This document shows positions 20,008 to 29,145 of a stretch of 39,179 nucleotides of DNA, one piece after another. The stretch's first letter is position 1. Each line of letters starts with the position of its first letter. The notes below the pieces were generated by a model. It made no database searches, was not told the origin of the DNA, and worked only from the letters and a program-made list of their open reading frames with translations. The position numbers were made by a program, and so were the translations under genes. This DNA is from Chara braunii (taxonomy: Eukaryota; Streptophyta; Charophyceae; Charales; Characeae): positions 1,733,665 to 1,772,843 of the forward strand of contig BFEA01000186.1 in assembly GCA_003427395.1 (NCBI GenBank). Reading direction: 5' to 3'.

Positions 20008-20889
20008 TGCGATGTTAAGGGTTGAGGACCACCGCGGCTGATATACGCAGCCGATAGGTGGGGTAGGGCCCGCAAGCAGGGCTTGCTGGGCCCTAAGCAG
20101 TAAGGCGGATGGGTTGCAGGCAGGCAAAGCCTGCTGGGCCACAGGCAGGCGACCTACTGAGCAGCAAAGCCCTTCATATAGGCGGATCTCCCCTATTCCA
20201 ATGTGGAATAGGAGCTAGCCCAGTAGGTTATCGAGTCAGACTCTCACCCAACGGGTACCGGGATCGAACCTGATAAGACACTCCTGGGCTAGCTCCTTTT
20301 GGAGCAAGCCAGCTTTTGGGCGCGGTCGTTTTCGGCCGTGTGATCATTGAGATCTCGCGGTTAAAAATAGTCACGCGGAGTTAGCATGACCCCTGTGCAA
20401 GGATGACACGCATAAATCGAGAAATGATCAAAAAAAAAAAAAATTGATCCCACAGGGAATCGAACTCGGGTTCGTGACCGGGAGGGGCGTGGCCGAAAAG
20501 CCACACAGTGTTCTGGGAACCGACCGTTGGCATAAGCCAACGTGGAAAAAAAAAAAAAAAAACACAAAAAAACAAAACAAAACAAACGATGAACCAAGCG
20601 CCAGATGGCGCGATAAAGGCTGATGGGGGCTTGCAGTCCCCATAACTTGTGACAGGCGTCCGTGTTTACGGGCTACCACTTCGTTTTTTAGCAAGTTTAT
20701 TTTTTTTTCTTTCTTTATATTTTTCTTAGATTTTCTTTCTTGGACTAGATTTTGTTTGTTTCTTTATAGAAGCCATGCCCGTTCGTTCGACAAACGGGCG
20801 GACTTGACATCAACAGGATGAGCAAAATCGGAACGAATCTTCAGGCAGAACTTGGGCAGGTGCAGCAGCTGCACCCCATGCGCAGTCGT

Positions 20890-20927
20890 CTGTCTCTTAT
20901 ACACATCTAGATGTGTATAAGAGACAG
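20890..20927. other. Nextera mate-pair junction adaptor (artefact)
   Basis: CTGTCTCTTATACACATCT followed directly by its reverse complement AGATGTGTATAAGAGACAG: two Tn5 mosaic-end sequences back to back. This is the Nextera mate-pair junction, not biological sequence. The base before it matches 7060 and the base after it matches 7690 of the 5' LTR. Confidence 0.97.
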
Positions 20928-21022
20928 AGGTATGAGAGTTGGGGGACAGAGTAGGAGAATAGGGGAGATGGGGTGTTGGTAATAGATGGTAGGGGGGTGA
21001 AGGTAATGAAGGTTGGAGGTAG

Positions 21023-21737
21023 NNNNNNNNNNNNNNNNNNNNNNNNNNNNNNNNNNNNNNNNNNNNNNNNNNNNNNNNNNNNNNNNNNNNNNNNNNNNNN
21101 NNNNNNNNNNNNNNNNNNNNNNNNNNNNNNNNNNNNNNNNNNNNNNNNNNNNNNNNNNNNNNNNNNNNNNNNNNNNNNNNNNNNNNNNNNNNNNNNNNNN
21201 NNNNNNNNNNNNNNNNNNNNNNNNNNNNNNNNNNNNNNNNNNNNNNNNNNNNNNNNNNNNNNNNNNNNNNNNNNNNNNNNNNNNNNNNNNNNNNNNNNNN
21301 NNNNNNNNNNNNNNNNNNNNNNNNNNNNNNNNNNNNNNNNNNNNNNNNNNNNNNNNNNNNNNNNNNNNNNNNNNNNNNNNNNNNNNNNNNNNNNNNNNNN
21401 NNNNNNNNNNNNNNNNNNNNNNNNNNNNNNNNNNNNNNNNNNNNNNNNNNNNNNNNNNNNNNNNNNNNNNNNNNNNNNNNNNNNNNNNNNNNNNNNNNNN
21501 NNNNNNNNNNNNNNNNNNNNNNNNNNNNNNNNNNNNNNNNNNNNNNNNNNNNNNNNNNNNNNNNNNNNNNNNNNNNNNNNNNNNNNNNNNNNNNNNNNNN
21601 NNNNNNNNNNNNNNNNNNNNNNNNNNNNNNNNNNNNNNNNNNNNNNNNNNNNNNNNNNNNNNNNNNNNNNNNNNNNNNNNNNNNNNNNNNNNNNNNNNNN
21701 NNNNNNNNNNNNNNNNNNNNNNNNNNNNNNNNNNNNN
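21023..21737. other. Assembly gap (715 N)
   Basis: A run of N inside the 3' LTR. By comparison with the 5' LTR only about 37 bp (7785-7821) should be missing at this spot. Confidence 0.98.
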
Positions 21738-22384
21738 TAGTAAGAATAGGTAGAAGGATTGTTGTGGTGTGCTGTAGGAAAAGTTTAAGTTTTTTGTAAT
21801 TGAAGACAAGGTGGTGATCATCATAAGCTAAAACGGTTGATGCTGTCGGGATAACTGAGAGTTGAATTGTGAGGGCCCCGGCCTCTTGCTCAACGCTTTG
21901 ATAATATACTTGACATGTTTGATAAAAAAAAAAAAAAAAAAAGGGAGGGAGACTGAGGAAAAACGAGGTTGATGGAACAACAGCTAGGGGGTTTGCACCG
22001 AACATGGCCAGGTTTAGGGAAGGGGAGAGTTTCCTTTTTTTTATTATTTGAACCTGACCGCGGTCGGGGCCAGGTTCTCGAGTGGTTTGTTGTGCAGCAA
22101 ACCAGCTCAGAACCTAACTCTGAACTTGGCCAGGCCTAGGAGAAGGTGCACTGCTGAGGTTGAACCTCAGCAGTAGCAGATCAACAAGGGAGATGGCTGA
22201 ATAAAGCCTCCCCTTGCTGAATTTATTATACGGAAAGGGCCAGGTCCTTTTCCTTGTGAATGGGCCTGGCCATTTCTGCTGTGTGGGCTGGTATGTGCCC
22301 TTGATCTCACCTAGAGATCAAGGGCCTAGCCTGAGCTCGAATTTTTGGCTGAGAGCTCAGGCTGCTAGCACCACCTCCTACAAC

Positions 22385-22391
22385 TATAAAA
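22385..22391 (+). promoter_or_regulatory. TATA box in the 3' LTR
   Basis: TATAAAA in the same context as 8505-8511. Confidence 0.55.
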
Positions 22392-24125
22392 GCAGCCAGA
22401 AAGCAGCCAGTCAGCAATCATTTGTGGATGGTGCTGCTAGCAATTCACCTGAGTGAATGCTGGCTTGCTGCTGTTGGGAGGTGCTGCTAATGAAAGGAGG
22501 AGTTGCTGCTGGCTGGAGTGAGAGAGAGGGGAGGATTGCTGGAGGTGGCCATAGTTGTGGAACACAGCCATAACCGCCATCTTAGCGGGGTAGAGGGAGA
22601 GAGAGAGCGCCAGAGGTCTGCAGTGCGCACAAGAGAGGAGGGGCTGCCATAGCCGCCATTTTCCTGGTGCGGCGCAGGGGAAACTCTGCCCATTTTGGAC
22701 GGGAGCGGCAATAGTTTTTTTGCGGTGCAGGGGAGACTCTGCCCATTTTGTCACTGTGATGGCAGCGCTTTTGGGCAGCAACGCGAAAGCGTTGCCGAAC
22801 CTTTGTGGCGGCGGCACTTGGAGTCGGCGTGATACAAGAAAGTGTTGTCCGTTTTTTGCGGCGACAACATTGTTTGTTTGGCGGTAACGCGGAAGCGCTG
22901 CTGAAATACTGGGTACAACTTTGGGTTTGGTGGCGGTGACGAGAAAGTATCGCCGAATTTTTCGGTAGCGGCATTAGACTTAACGGAAGTGGTGAGAAAG
23001 TACTGCTGGGTTTTTACGGTAGTGGTGGGGGTTTTCATAATATTGGCTGCATAAGGTGGCGATCAGATATTGACGCGAGGGGGAATATATAAGAGTGGAG
23101 CTACATTTTAGAGTGTGGTGAGGTTGACGTGGCGAGATTAGGGTAAGAGACGGTTGCATTGGAGCATCGTCTAGTAGTTGTGAGTGATCGTGTGAGGATC
23201 ACGGCAAGTGATCATCTTTAAGGGAGTGGTGGTGATCGCCTTGTTGACGGCTTGCGTGACAACCTACTCATTAAAAGGAGTGATTCTACGCGGTTTTCTT
23301 GAGTGAGCCGCATTCATCTCAACTTCACTTAAGGTCAGTTTCACTCAGACCCTTCACACCTGTGTGAACGCGCACTTGCTTGACCTTGTTCTTCAGACGT
23401 TCACTGAAAAGGTAGAGGAAGTTGTGTCTTGTTTACACGTGTGAATGAAAGTCTGACATGAGTTTGGGAATGCATTGTTTTCTTTTGAACTTGTTGTTTT
23501 GCTTGACGTGCAGGTAGGTAGAAGGATGTCTGAGAATGGAAGATCTGGTCATGTTAATGGAAGGGAATGAAAGGATGGTTGTCTTCTATTTCTCGCTTGC
23601 ATGCATGTTGAAAGGAATGACAATGGGTGGACGACGAAAAGGAACTTTATCACACAAAGAAGAAGAAATTAATTGGACATAGACTTTTTTCTGAGGCTGC
23701 CCATTCTTTCCTAAACGACCCTATTTGTCTATACCCGTCCATCCGAAGGTTCTTCTTCTCTGTGATCTCCTTTTTCGTCTAGGTTCGCCCTTGACGTCAG
23801 GCGGTAAAAGGCTGACCGTCTTCTGTGGTAAATGCATTTCCTTTCCCTAGGAGGCATCTGAGGCGGGGGTTCGTTGCCTTAGGGGCCGACCCTGCTAACG
23901 ACTCGGAGTGGACCGCTTAGGCGGGGGGATACCATGCTGTCGTGGTGGGGTCAGCCCAACTTCTGGAATCTGAGGTTCGCTCGGGCGAGGACGAGGGGTA
24001 TCGCAGACCACCTCCTAGGGGATGGACGTGTGCTAGTCACGGAAGGCGCTAAGTTCTTGGCGGCTCACGTTAAGGAGAACCGTTAAAGTTTACCCTTCTA
24101 GTGACCGTCTTAGGAGCCACAGACA

Positions 24126-25222
24126 GCATTCAGTGATTTTGTCCATTACCATGGAGGTTCGGACTTGGTCATCTTTGTTCCCGACCTTTGATAGCCCAAC
24201 CAATAGCAGGTTGTCCACGTACCTTTTTCCAAACAAGCGCTTCCTGTCTGTCCCCAAAGATTCAATAAACCTGTTTTCGGTGAACATACATTCAAGCGAA
24301 GCAAGGGGCGTGCTAGCTTGCCCACTCATTGGGATTCCTTTATTCTACTTCAAGATGTCACCGACCGACTTAAAAAAAAAATTCTCCAGCAAGAATGAGG
24401 TGAGCTTCTCTAAGTCACCAGTCTTATGGACTTCCATCCTTTTTCGCCTGCAGATTTTCCAATGACAGCACTATTTCCCTGTGTTTTTACCCGAACCCAA
24501 TGCTTCCCCTGATTCACGTACTTTTCAAAAATCCAGTTGATTGATGCCCTCACTTCGTCATGCGGAATTTTTTAGAACATCTCTTTCACATCATAGGTTC
24601 GTGCCTGGATATCCAACTTCTCTTTATCTGCCTTAGCATTTACCATTTGTAATTTTGATTTCAAGTCACGTCCTGCAACATAGTTGAAGTGACCGTGCTT
24701 TTCGTTCTTAAGCATACAATTCAGAGCCTTTACAAGGTTATCAGCAGCAAACCTGGTAGGATTCAGATAGGATGGACAGGTCGGTCGTTTTTTGTCCAGG
24801 TCCTTTTCTTTACTCATGATAAATGCATTTTGGATTATTCCCTTGTTATCCCATCTCCTGACACGTTCCAGTTTTAATTATTTGAAATCCCTCCTCATTC
24901 TGCATAATATTTCGTCATCGGTTTTTGTTATCTCCTCAAAATCTGGATTATCATTGAATGTCTTTTTCATCCCAAAACCATACAGTTTAGGACATTCGAC
25001 CAATGTCGCACATGGGTTACGGTCTACGGGAGAGCGGGTGAGGCCTTTGAAGGCTTCCTTCACTCCTAGTACGTATTCACATGACACAACATCCTTTGGA
25101 AGATCCTTTGGTCCTATCCTTCTCAGTTTCAAAGGAGAGATCTTACATACATCATTGATCCCGGCTTTCCTGAGGTTTTTAAGAGCGATATGACAAGCCT
25201 CATTCACAACATGCAAATTCAC
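24126..25222 (-). pseudogene. Penelope-like reverse transcriptase, C-terminally truncated
   Basis: From 25222 downward: PKLYGFGMKKTFNDNP, then a stop at 24878-24880, RWDNKGIIQNAFIM, RPTCPSYLNPTRFAADNLVK (finger/palm entry), TYDVKEMF (motif A, Asp present) and a stop at 24572. The frame stays readable (KIPHDEVRASINWIFEKYV) to about 24410, then shifts. GIPMSGQASTPLASLECM (motif B) and KRYVDNLLLVG (motif C, 24210-24221) follow. The second Asp of YxDD is Asn here, so the enzyme would probably be inactive. The sequence ends about 30 codons after motif C at the LTR junction, so the thumb is missing. Confidence 0.85.
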
Positions 25223-25234
25223 AATCCTTTCTGG

Positions 25235-25636
25235 CTACGGTACGTTCCTAGAGTTATAGAGAAAAGACTTAATCTCCTCAAGTTCATTTAGTCGAACCCG
25301 TACATGCCCATCGATTTTGGGCAGTTCAAATAAGTGGCATGCACAACTCTGAACGTCGTGAGATGCAGTCAACTTGTGATTATGCAGAAGGTCATCGACA
25401 GTCCTAACTTTTGTAAAGACCACACGCAACTTTTTCTGCATCAGATCGGCCAACTCAGGAGATTTAATCTTGTCCCCCAACCAGCCACATACCTTAGTGC
25501 GCACACAACTCTTGTCGATTGTTGGGCAGAAGGGCATTTTCACAACAATCATCTGCCTGGGGTTGAATCCTACCTTCTTTTTTAATGCAGTCGAGATTAA
25601 TGATCGAATAATTTGCCTCTCACGTTTAGTATTCAC
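25235..25636 (-). pseudogene. Linker domain with CxC motif of the Penelope-like element
   Basis: Open block in the same frame as the GIY-YIG and RT blocks. LRVVFTKVRTVDDLLHNHKL resembles the segment that in canonical elements connects RT and endonuclease. SCACHLFEL holds the CxC motif (25337-25345) described for N-terminal-endonuclease elements, and the IDGHVRVRL stretch follows. Stops at 25721-25723 and 25235-25237 delimit the block. The translated sequence between it and the GIY-YIG block is continuous. Confidence 0.75.
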
Positions 25637-25720
25637 TAATTTTAATCCCTTAAGAAGCCTAAGTAGACTGACGGTGTCCTTTTGTAGGATGTCCCGCCGT
25701 TTCCACGGGGCCCTCAGGAG

Positions 25721-26542
25721 TCAAATCAACTCAAACTTCCTTCGGTCTGCCTCAGATTCGGTTCGCACCAAGCAAGAGAGTTCCCATACGCCACCCTTTT
25801 TAAACACACTTTTTAGATCTTTGAGTACAGCACGTCCTTGTTCATTCACCAATTTCGTGTCCCCGTATACGAGCCTCACGAGCCTCCATGGCATGATCCA
25901 TTTATTCCCCCCATAGCTCGTAATATGAATAGGCCGATTCAAACCTTTGGAGGTCTTCAACACTTTCATGAGGTTAGTACATTGGGGGTGAGAGTCTGAT
26001 GAAAACAATATAGGCTTCCACACAACAGCTTGCGTCGGAGTTCCCCTTTTGGAATTCTTTCTGATTTTCCTTGCTTTCGTTTTTCGTTTACATCTGCGAG
26101 TGTTCAAACCGGGGTTGGTTTCACAAATTATCTTATTTTTCATATATAGCAGGTTATCTTTCGATCCCAACCATAATGGAATAGCGCAATATGTTTCCTG
26201 TCTTATTTTATTAATCCATTTATGTACTTTATAAATAGATCCGTCTAGAGAGGCACGAACATGCTCTCGCCATCTCTCAGAAAGGCACCGCCCAGTTTGA
26301 CCAACAAACGTCAGTTTGCAAAAAGGGGAAATCAATACATAAATGCACGAAGAAACCCTCCCGGTCGTGAGTACATCGACATCTAATTCCCCCCAGTACT
26401 TGGTAAACGTTAAACCCCATCGCTTGTATTCCAAAAAACACGAGAGCAATGTCCCGATCCGAAAAACAAACTCGAGTAAGGCCCTGTCAGCTTCATCGTA
26501 CTCAGGAATAGTGGTGCAAATACGTCGTAGCGCACGCAACAA
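25721..26542 (-). pseudogene. GIY-YIG endonuclease domain of the Penelope-like element
   Basis: Residues are numbered from the TTG at 26542, which is an internal codon rather than a start. SCIYVLISPFC (about 65-75) is the GIY-like strand, FVGQTGR (79-85) the YIG-like strand, and RWREH (90-94) the conserved Arg...His helix. KRWGLTFTKYWGEL precedes it, and a basic segment (RRCKRKTKARKIRK) plus SYGGNKWIMPWRLVRLVYG follow. The nuclease nicks target DNA for target-primed reverse transcription. A frameshift separates it from the N-terminal region near 26545-26560. Confidence 0.82.
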
Positions 26543-26559
26543 ACTTCTTCTTGTCGGGA

Positions 26560-28035
26560 CTACTTTCCCAACACATCGTCAGATCCATCAGATCTCACAC
26601 CGTTGTCTTTTGGCTCTTCGTGGGTTGACTCAGTCTCAGTATCTGCATCGTCGGCGTCGCCGTCTTCATCCCCGTTCATCAGCCGAGTGAATTCTTTGGT
26701 ATCTTGCTTGGCGAGTTCCCATGCTCCCTTGTCTTTTCTAGCCCACTTAATGCCTCGTTTCTGACACAAACTCTTCACCTTTTTTCCATTCATGTCCATA
26801 TAATGGTCCAGACGTTGCCTCATGTATTCAATGATCTCATTCTCTCGTCGTGTTCCACCAAAATGGCAGCCTCGATTCACACGCAGCTTATCAGTCTCTT
26901 CCTCGTCCGACTCATCACTTTTTCCGTTTTTCTCGCTCTTCACGCGTTCCACCTCCTCATTTTGCACAGCACTAGATTTCCCAGTTGTCGGGTCTTCTGC
27001 GCTTGCAACCGTCTTCGATGAGCCCGTATTTGCTTTGTCGGCGATATCATGAAGCATCTTAAGAACATCTTCAAGTTTGACAGCATTCAACTTGGCAGCT
27101 TCCTTCGACGCATGTTTCAGCTGCCCTTCAGCTATCGCGTTTCGTCGCTTGCCCTTAGTATCTTCGTCAGACGATACTAGTATACTTGGTTGGCGGATCT
27201 TGATACCTCCGCTCCTCGAACGAGAGTGCGACTTCCTTCCATCCGCTATCGGGGAATTCACGCCTACAATCCTTTTTCGCTTCTCACTACTCCCTTCACC
27301 CTTGCCATTGGCTTCAAGTTCCGCCATCATCTGTATCATCCGCTACCTCTCCGTGTCTGCGACTATTGTTTTTCGATCAACGAAATCTAGTTTTTTTTAG
27401 ATCTTCTTCAATTTGGCGCCAAAATTCTCTGCAAGCCATGTCTTCATCCCTTGCTCGCCGTCTTCTGTGTTCTTGCTGCCTTTCTTCCTAACGGCTGCGA
27501 CGGCCGCGTTCTTACTGCTTTCGCCCGACTCCGACGTAGCCGAAGGCTTCTTCTTGGCGTCCTCGAGGTCGCGAGACTTCCACCGTTCAATGAGCTCGGG
27601 ATGCTGACGAGTGAACCAAGCGCGATTCCCCGGTCCGGGGAAAGCGTTTGCTGCAGGGTCCCGACGCTGTGGAGCACCGTAGTTCTCGGGATAGTTTCAG
27701 TTCAGCATCGGAGGTTGTTGAACTGGATACGGATATCCCATTGGTGGAGTTGTAGCTGGTACAGTCGGAGGTGGAGCCAGTTGCCCTCCCGCGGTGACAG
27801 GTGCAGGAGCTGGAGGGATCCATCCATATGGATATGGATATCCCAATGGCGGAGCAGTAGCTGGTACAGCCAGTGACGGAGTAGGTTGCACTGTTGCGCT
27901 AGGAGCAGCAGGTGGCGTGGATTGGAAATCCATCCAATACCTGTTACAACCTGACCACCTTCCTCTCCTGCGTCCACGCCCACTGCCACGACCAAGTCCC
28001 CTCGCGTACATCCAAGTTGCACCGAATCGCTTCAC
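26560..28035 (-). pseudogene. N-terminal low-complexity and charged region of the Penelope-like element
   Basis: One minus-strand frame from about 28035 to 26560 with stops at 27697-27699, 27397-27399 and 27343-27345. It starts with an Arg/Gly stretch (GRGSGRGRRRGRW), then two Pro-rich GYPYP repeats, RDPAANAFPGPGNRAW, a Lys/Ser-rich middle, AKLNAVKLEDVLKMLHDIAD, and NRGCHFGGTRRENEIIEYMR. It ends in an acidic Asp/Glu tail before the shift into the endonuclease frame. It probably binds nucleic acid as a gag-like or leader domain; this is inferred from composition only. It could be a separate upstream gene, but frame and spacing suggest part of the same element. Confidence 0.6.
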
Positions 28036-28180
28036 AGAAACGTCAATGATGACGAGTTACCGATGGTAAACAACAACTATCGTAATCGTAACCCAGTGCG
28101 AGTATCGATGACGAGACAAGTGGCCCTGGCTATGGAAGCCTAGGTACACCAAGCCAAGCATGAGTATGAATAAGAGTACG

Positions 28181-28239
28181 AGGAATGAATAATGAATGAT
28201 GAATAATGAATGATGAATAATGAATGATGAATAAATAAA
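28181..28239. repeat. 14-bp minisatellite
   Basis: About three copies of a 14-bp unit AATGAATGATGAAT with an impure end. The flanks 28101-28180 and 28240-28374 show no gene. Confidence 0.8.
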
Positions 28240-28374
28240 TCAATCAAAGACGAAACGCATGCTCCACCATAAGTACACAGATTCGCAGAATCATAAGTGC
28301 ATACTAGGAGGTATAAAAGCACGGCACCAAGCAAGCGGTACCAGGCACAACCGCAAGGTCATTCGCTTGGATCG

Positions 28375-29145
28375 GTAGAGAGATAACTCAAAAACCAATA
28401 ATGTAGCAGAGATTTAATATGAAGTGTAACCACATTGTTGCAGCATGATCCAGAGCATCATGCATCAGACCTTCTTCTTTACGCAACTCAGTCTGAAAAA
28501 ACAGGGCATCTGCCCTCCGATAAATACTACTTTCCATGTCCGAGAAACTCTCTAAGTCCCCGGGTCCAGTAAAAACTGGTCCCTGGACCAAAAAACGTTG
28601 TGCACTGCGAGACCGCGTATGGCGGACACGGAGTGCAGATTCCAAATACTCTCGAAACAGCACCTCATAAAAACGAATGAGAAAAATCGAAAAAATAATA
28701 AACCGATTAAATAGACCGAAAAAATATATATATCGAAAAAAATCCTTGATCTCGTCCTTAGGACGCTCACTTAGGTTCGATTACGACAATTTGTTGCCGC
28801 CGCAGGTAATCAATCGCCTCATGGTTCAGTGAATCGCTCAGCCATCTTGTGTGCACCACTGAGTCGGGTGGCACAAAGGTACTTGCAGACCCTTTCTTAT
28901 TTTTGTTGTCGTATCCGTAGTCAACGTCGCCGTTTTGATTTGGAAAACGTCGTATCAGCAGATCGTCCAGCTGGTCTTTATCGCCAAACAGGTAGCACAG
29001 ACCCTTTGAATGCCCGTCGAAAAAACCTTTTTCTGGTTCGGACGGTCCCTTACTGCCGCGCCCCGCCTGGACTACTCGCAGGTGATCACAGAGCCCAAAA
29101 TTGTACCCTTGCCACTCCCGGTAGCACTTTCGTAGCCATAACAAG
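28375..29145 (-). repeat. Interspersed repeat R, copy 2 (unidentified, coding relic)
   Basis: Same family as 4855-5613. The minus frame 29144-28767 is open for 125 codons (LFGDKDQLDDLLIRRFPN, GYDNKNKKGSAS, HTRWLSDSLNHEAIDYLRRQ). After a one-step frame change it continues as DEIKDFFRYIYFFGLFNRF and RVRHTRSRSAQRFLVQGP to about 28388, which includes an aromatic hydrophobic stretch that could be membrane-associated. I do not recognise the protein. It lies just upstream (minus sense) of the Penelope-like element, so a link as part of a tandem or pseudo-LTR structure is possible but unproven. Confidence 0.65.

Larger units (their letters stand above)
19539..24125 (+). repeat. 3' LTR, truncated (copy of 5787-10278)
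   Basis: Colinear with the 5' LTR and clearly close to it by eye. Differences include a 67-bp duplication (19874-20007), one instead of two 35-bp units, and the region equivalent to 7061-7821, which is replaced by an adaptor, 95 bp of LTR and a 715-N gap. Homology ends at 24125, equivalent to 10278. The last 1.1 kb of LTR, including the U5 hairpins, is absent, and Penelope-like RT sequence follows directly. Confidence 0.85.
24126..28100 (-). mobile_element. Penelope-like element with permuted domains (Chlamys-type), decayed
   Basis: Read right to left, the order is low-complexity N-terminal region, GIY-YIG endonuclease, a linker with a CxC motif, then reverse transcriptase. Canonical Penelope-like elements have the endonuclease C-terminal to RT. 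The N-terminal arrangement with a CxC linker is the hallmark of the Naiad/Chlamys clade, of which Chlamys occurs in green algae and spike mosses. Most of the GIY-YIG to RT block is in one frame, interrupted by stops. The element is cut off after RT motif C where it meets the 3' LTR at 24125/24126. Its 5' boundary is not determined. Confidence 0.82.

Noticed and set aside
20764-22005. Long minus-strand open frames spanning 20764-22005
   Set aside because: They read through the 715-N gap and the adaptor; the peptide THLDVYKRQ is the translated Nextera junction.
25985-26015. CTGATGA on the plus strand
   Set aside because: No stem II or GAA core follows at a suitable distance; it lies antisense to the endonuclease domain.
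28190-28255. Possible plus-strand hammerhead (TGATGA ... GACGAAAC)
   Set aside because: Core C3 is absent, no stem II or III pairs, and the TGATGA is part of the 14-bp minisatellite.
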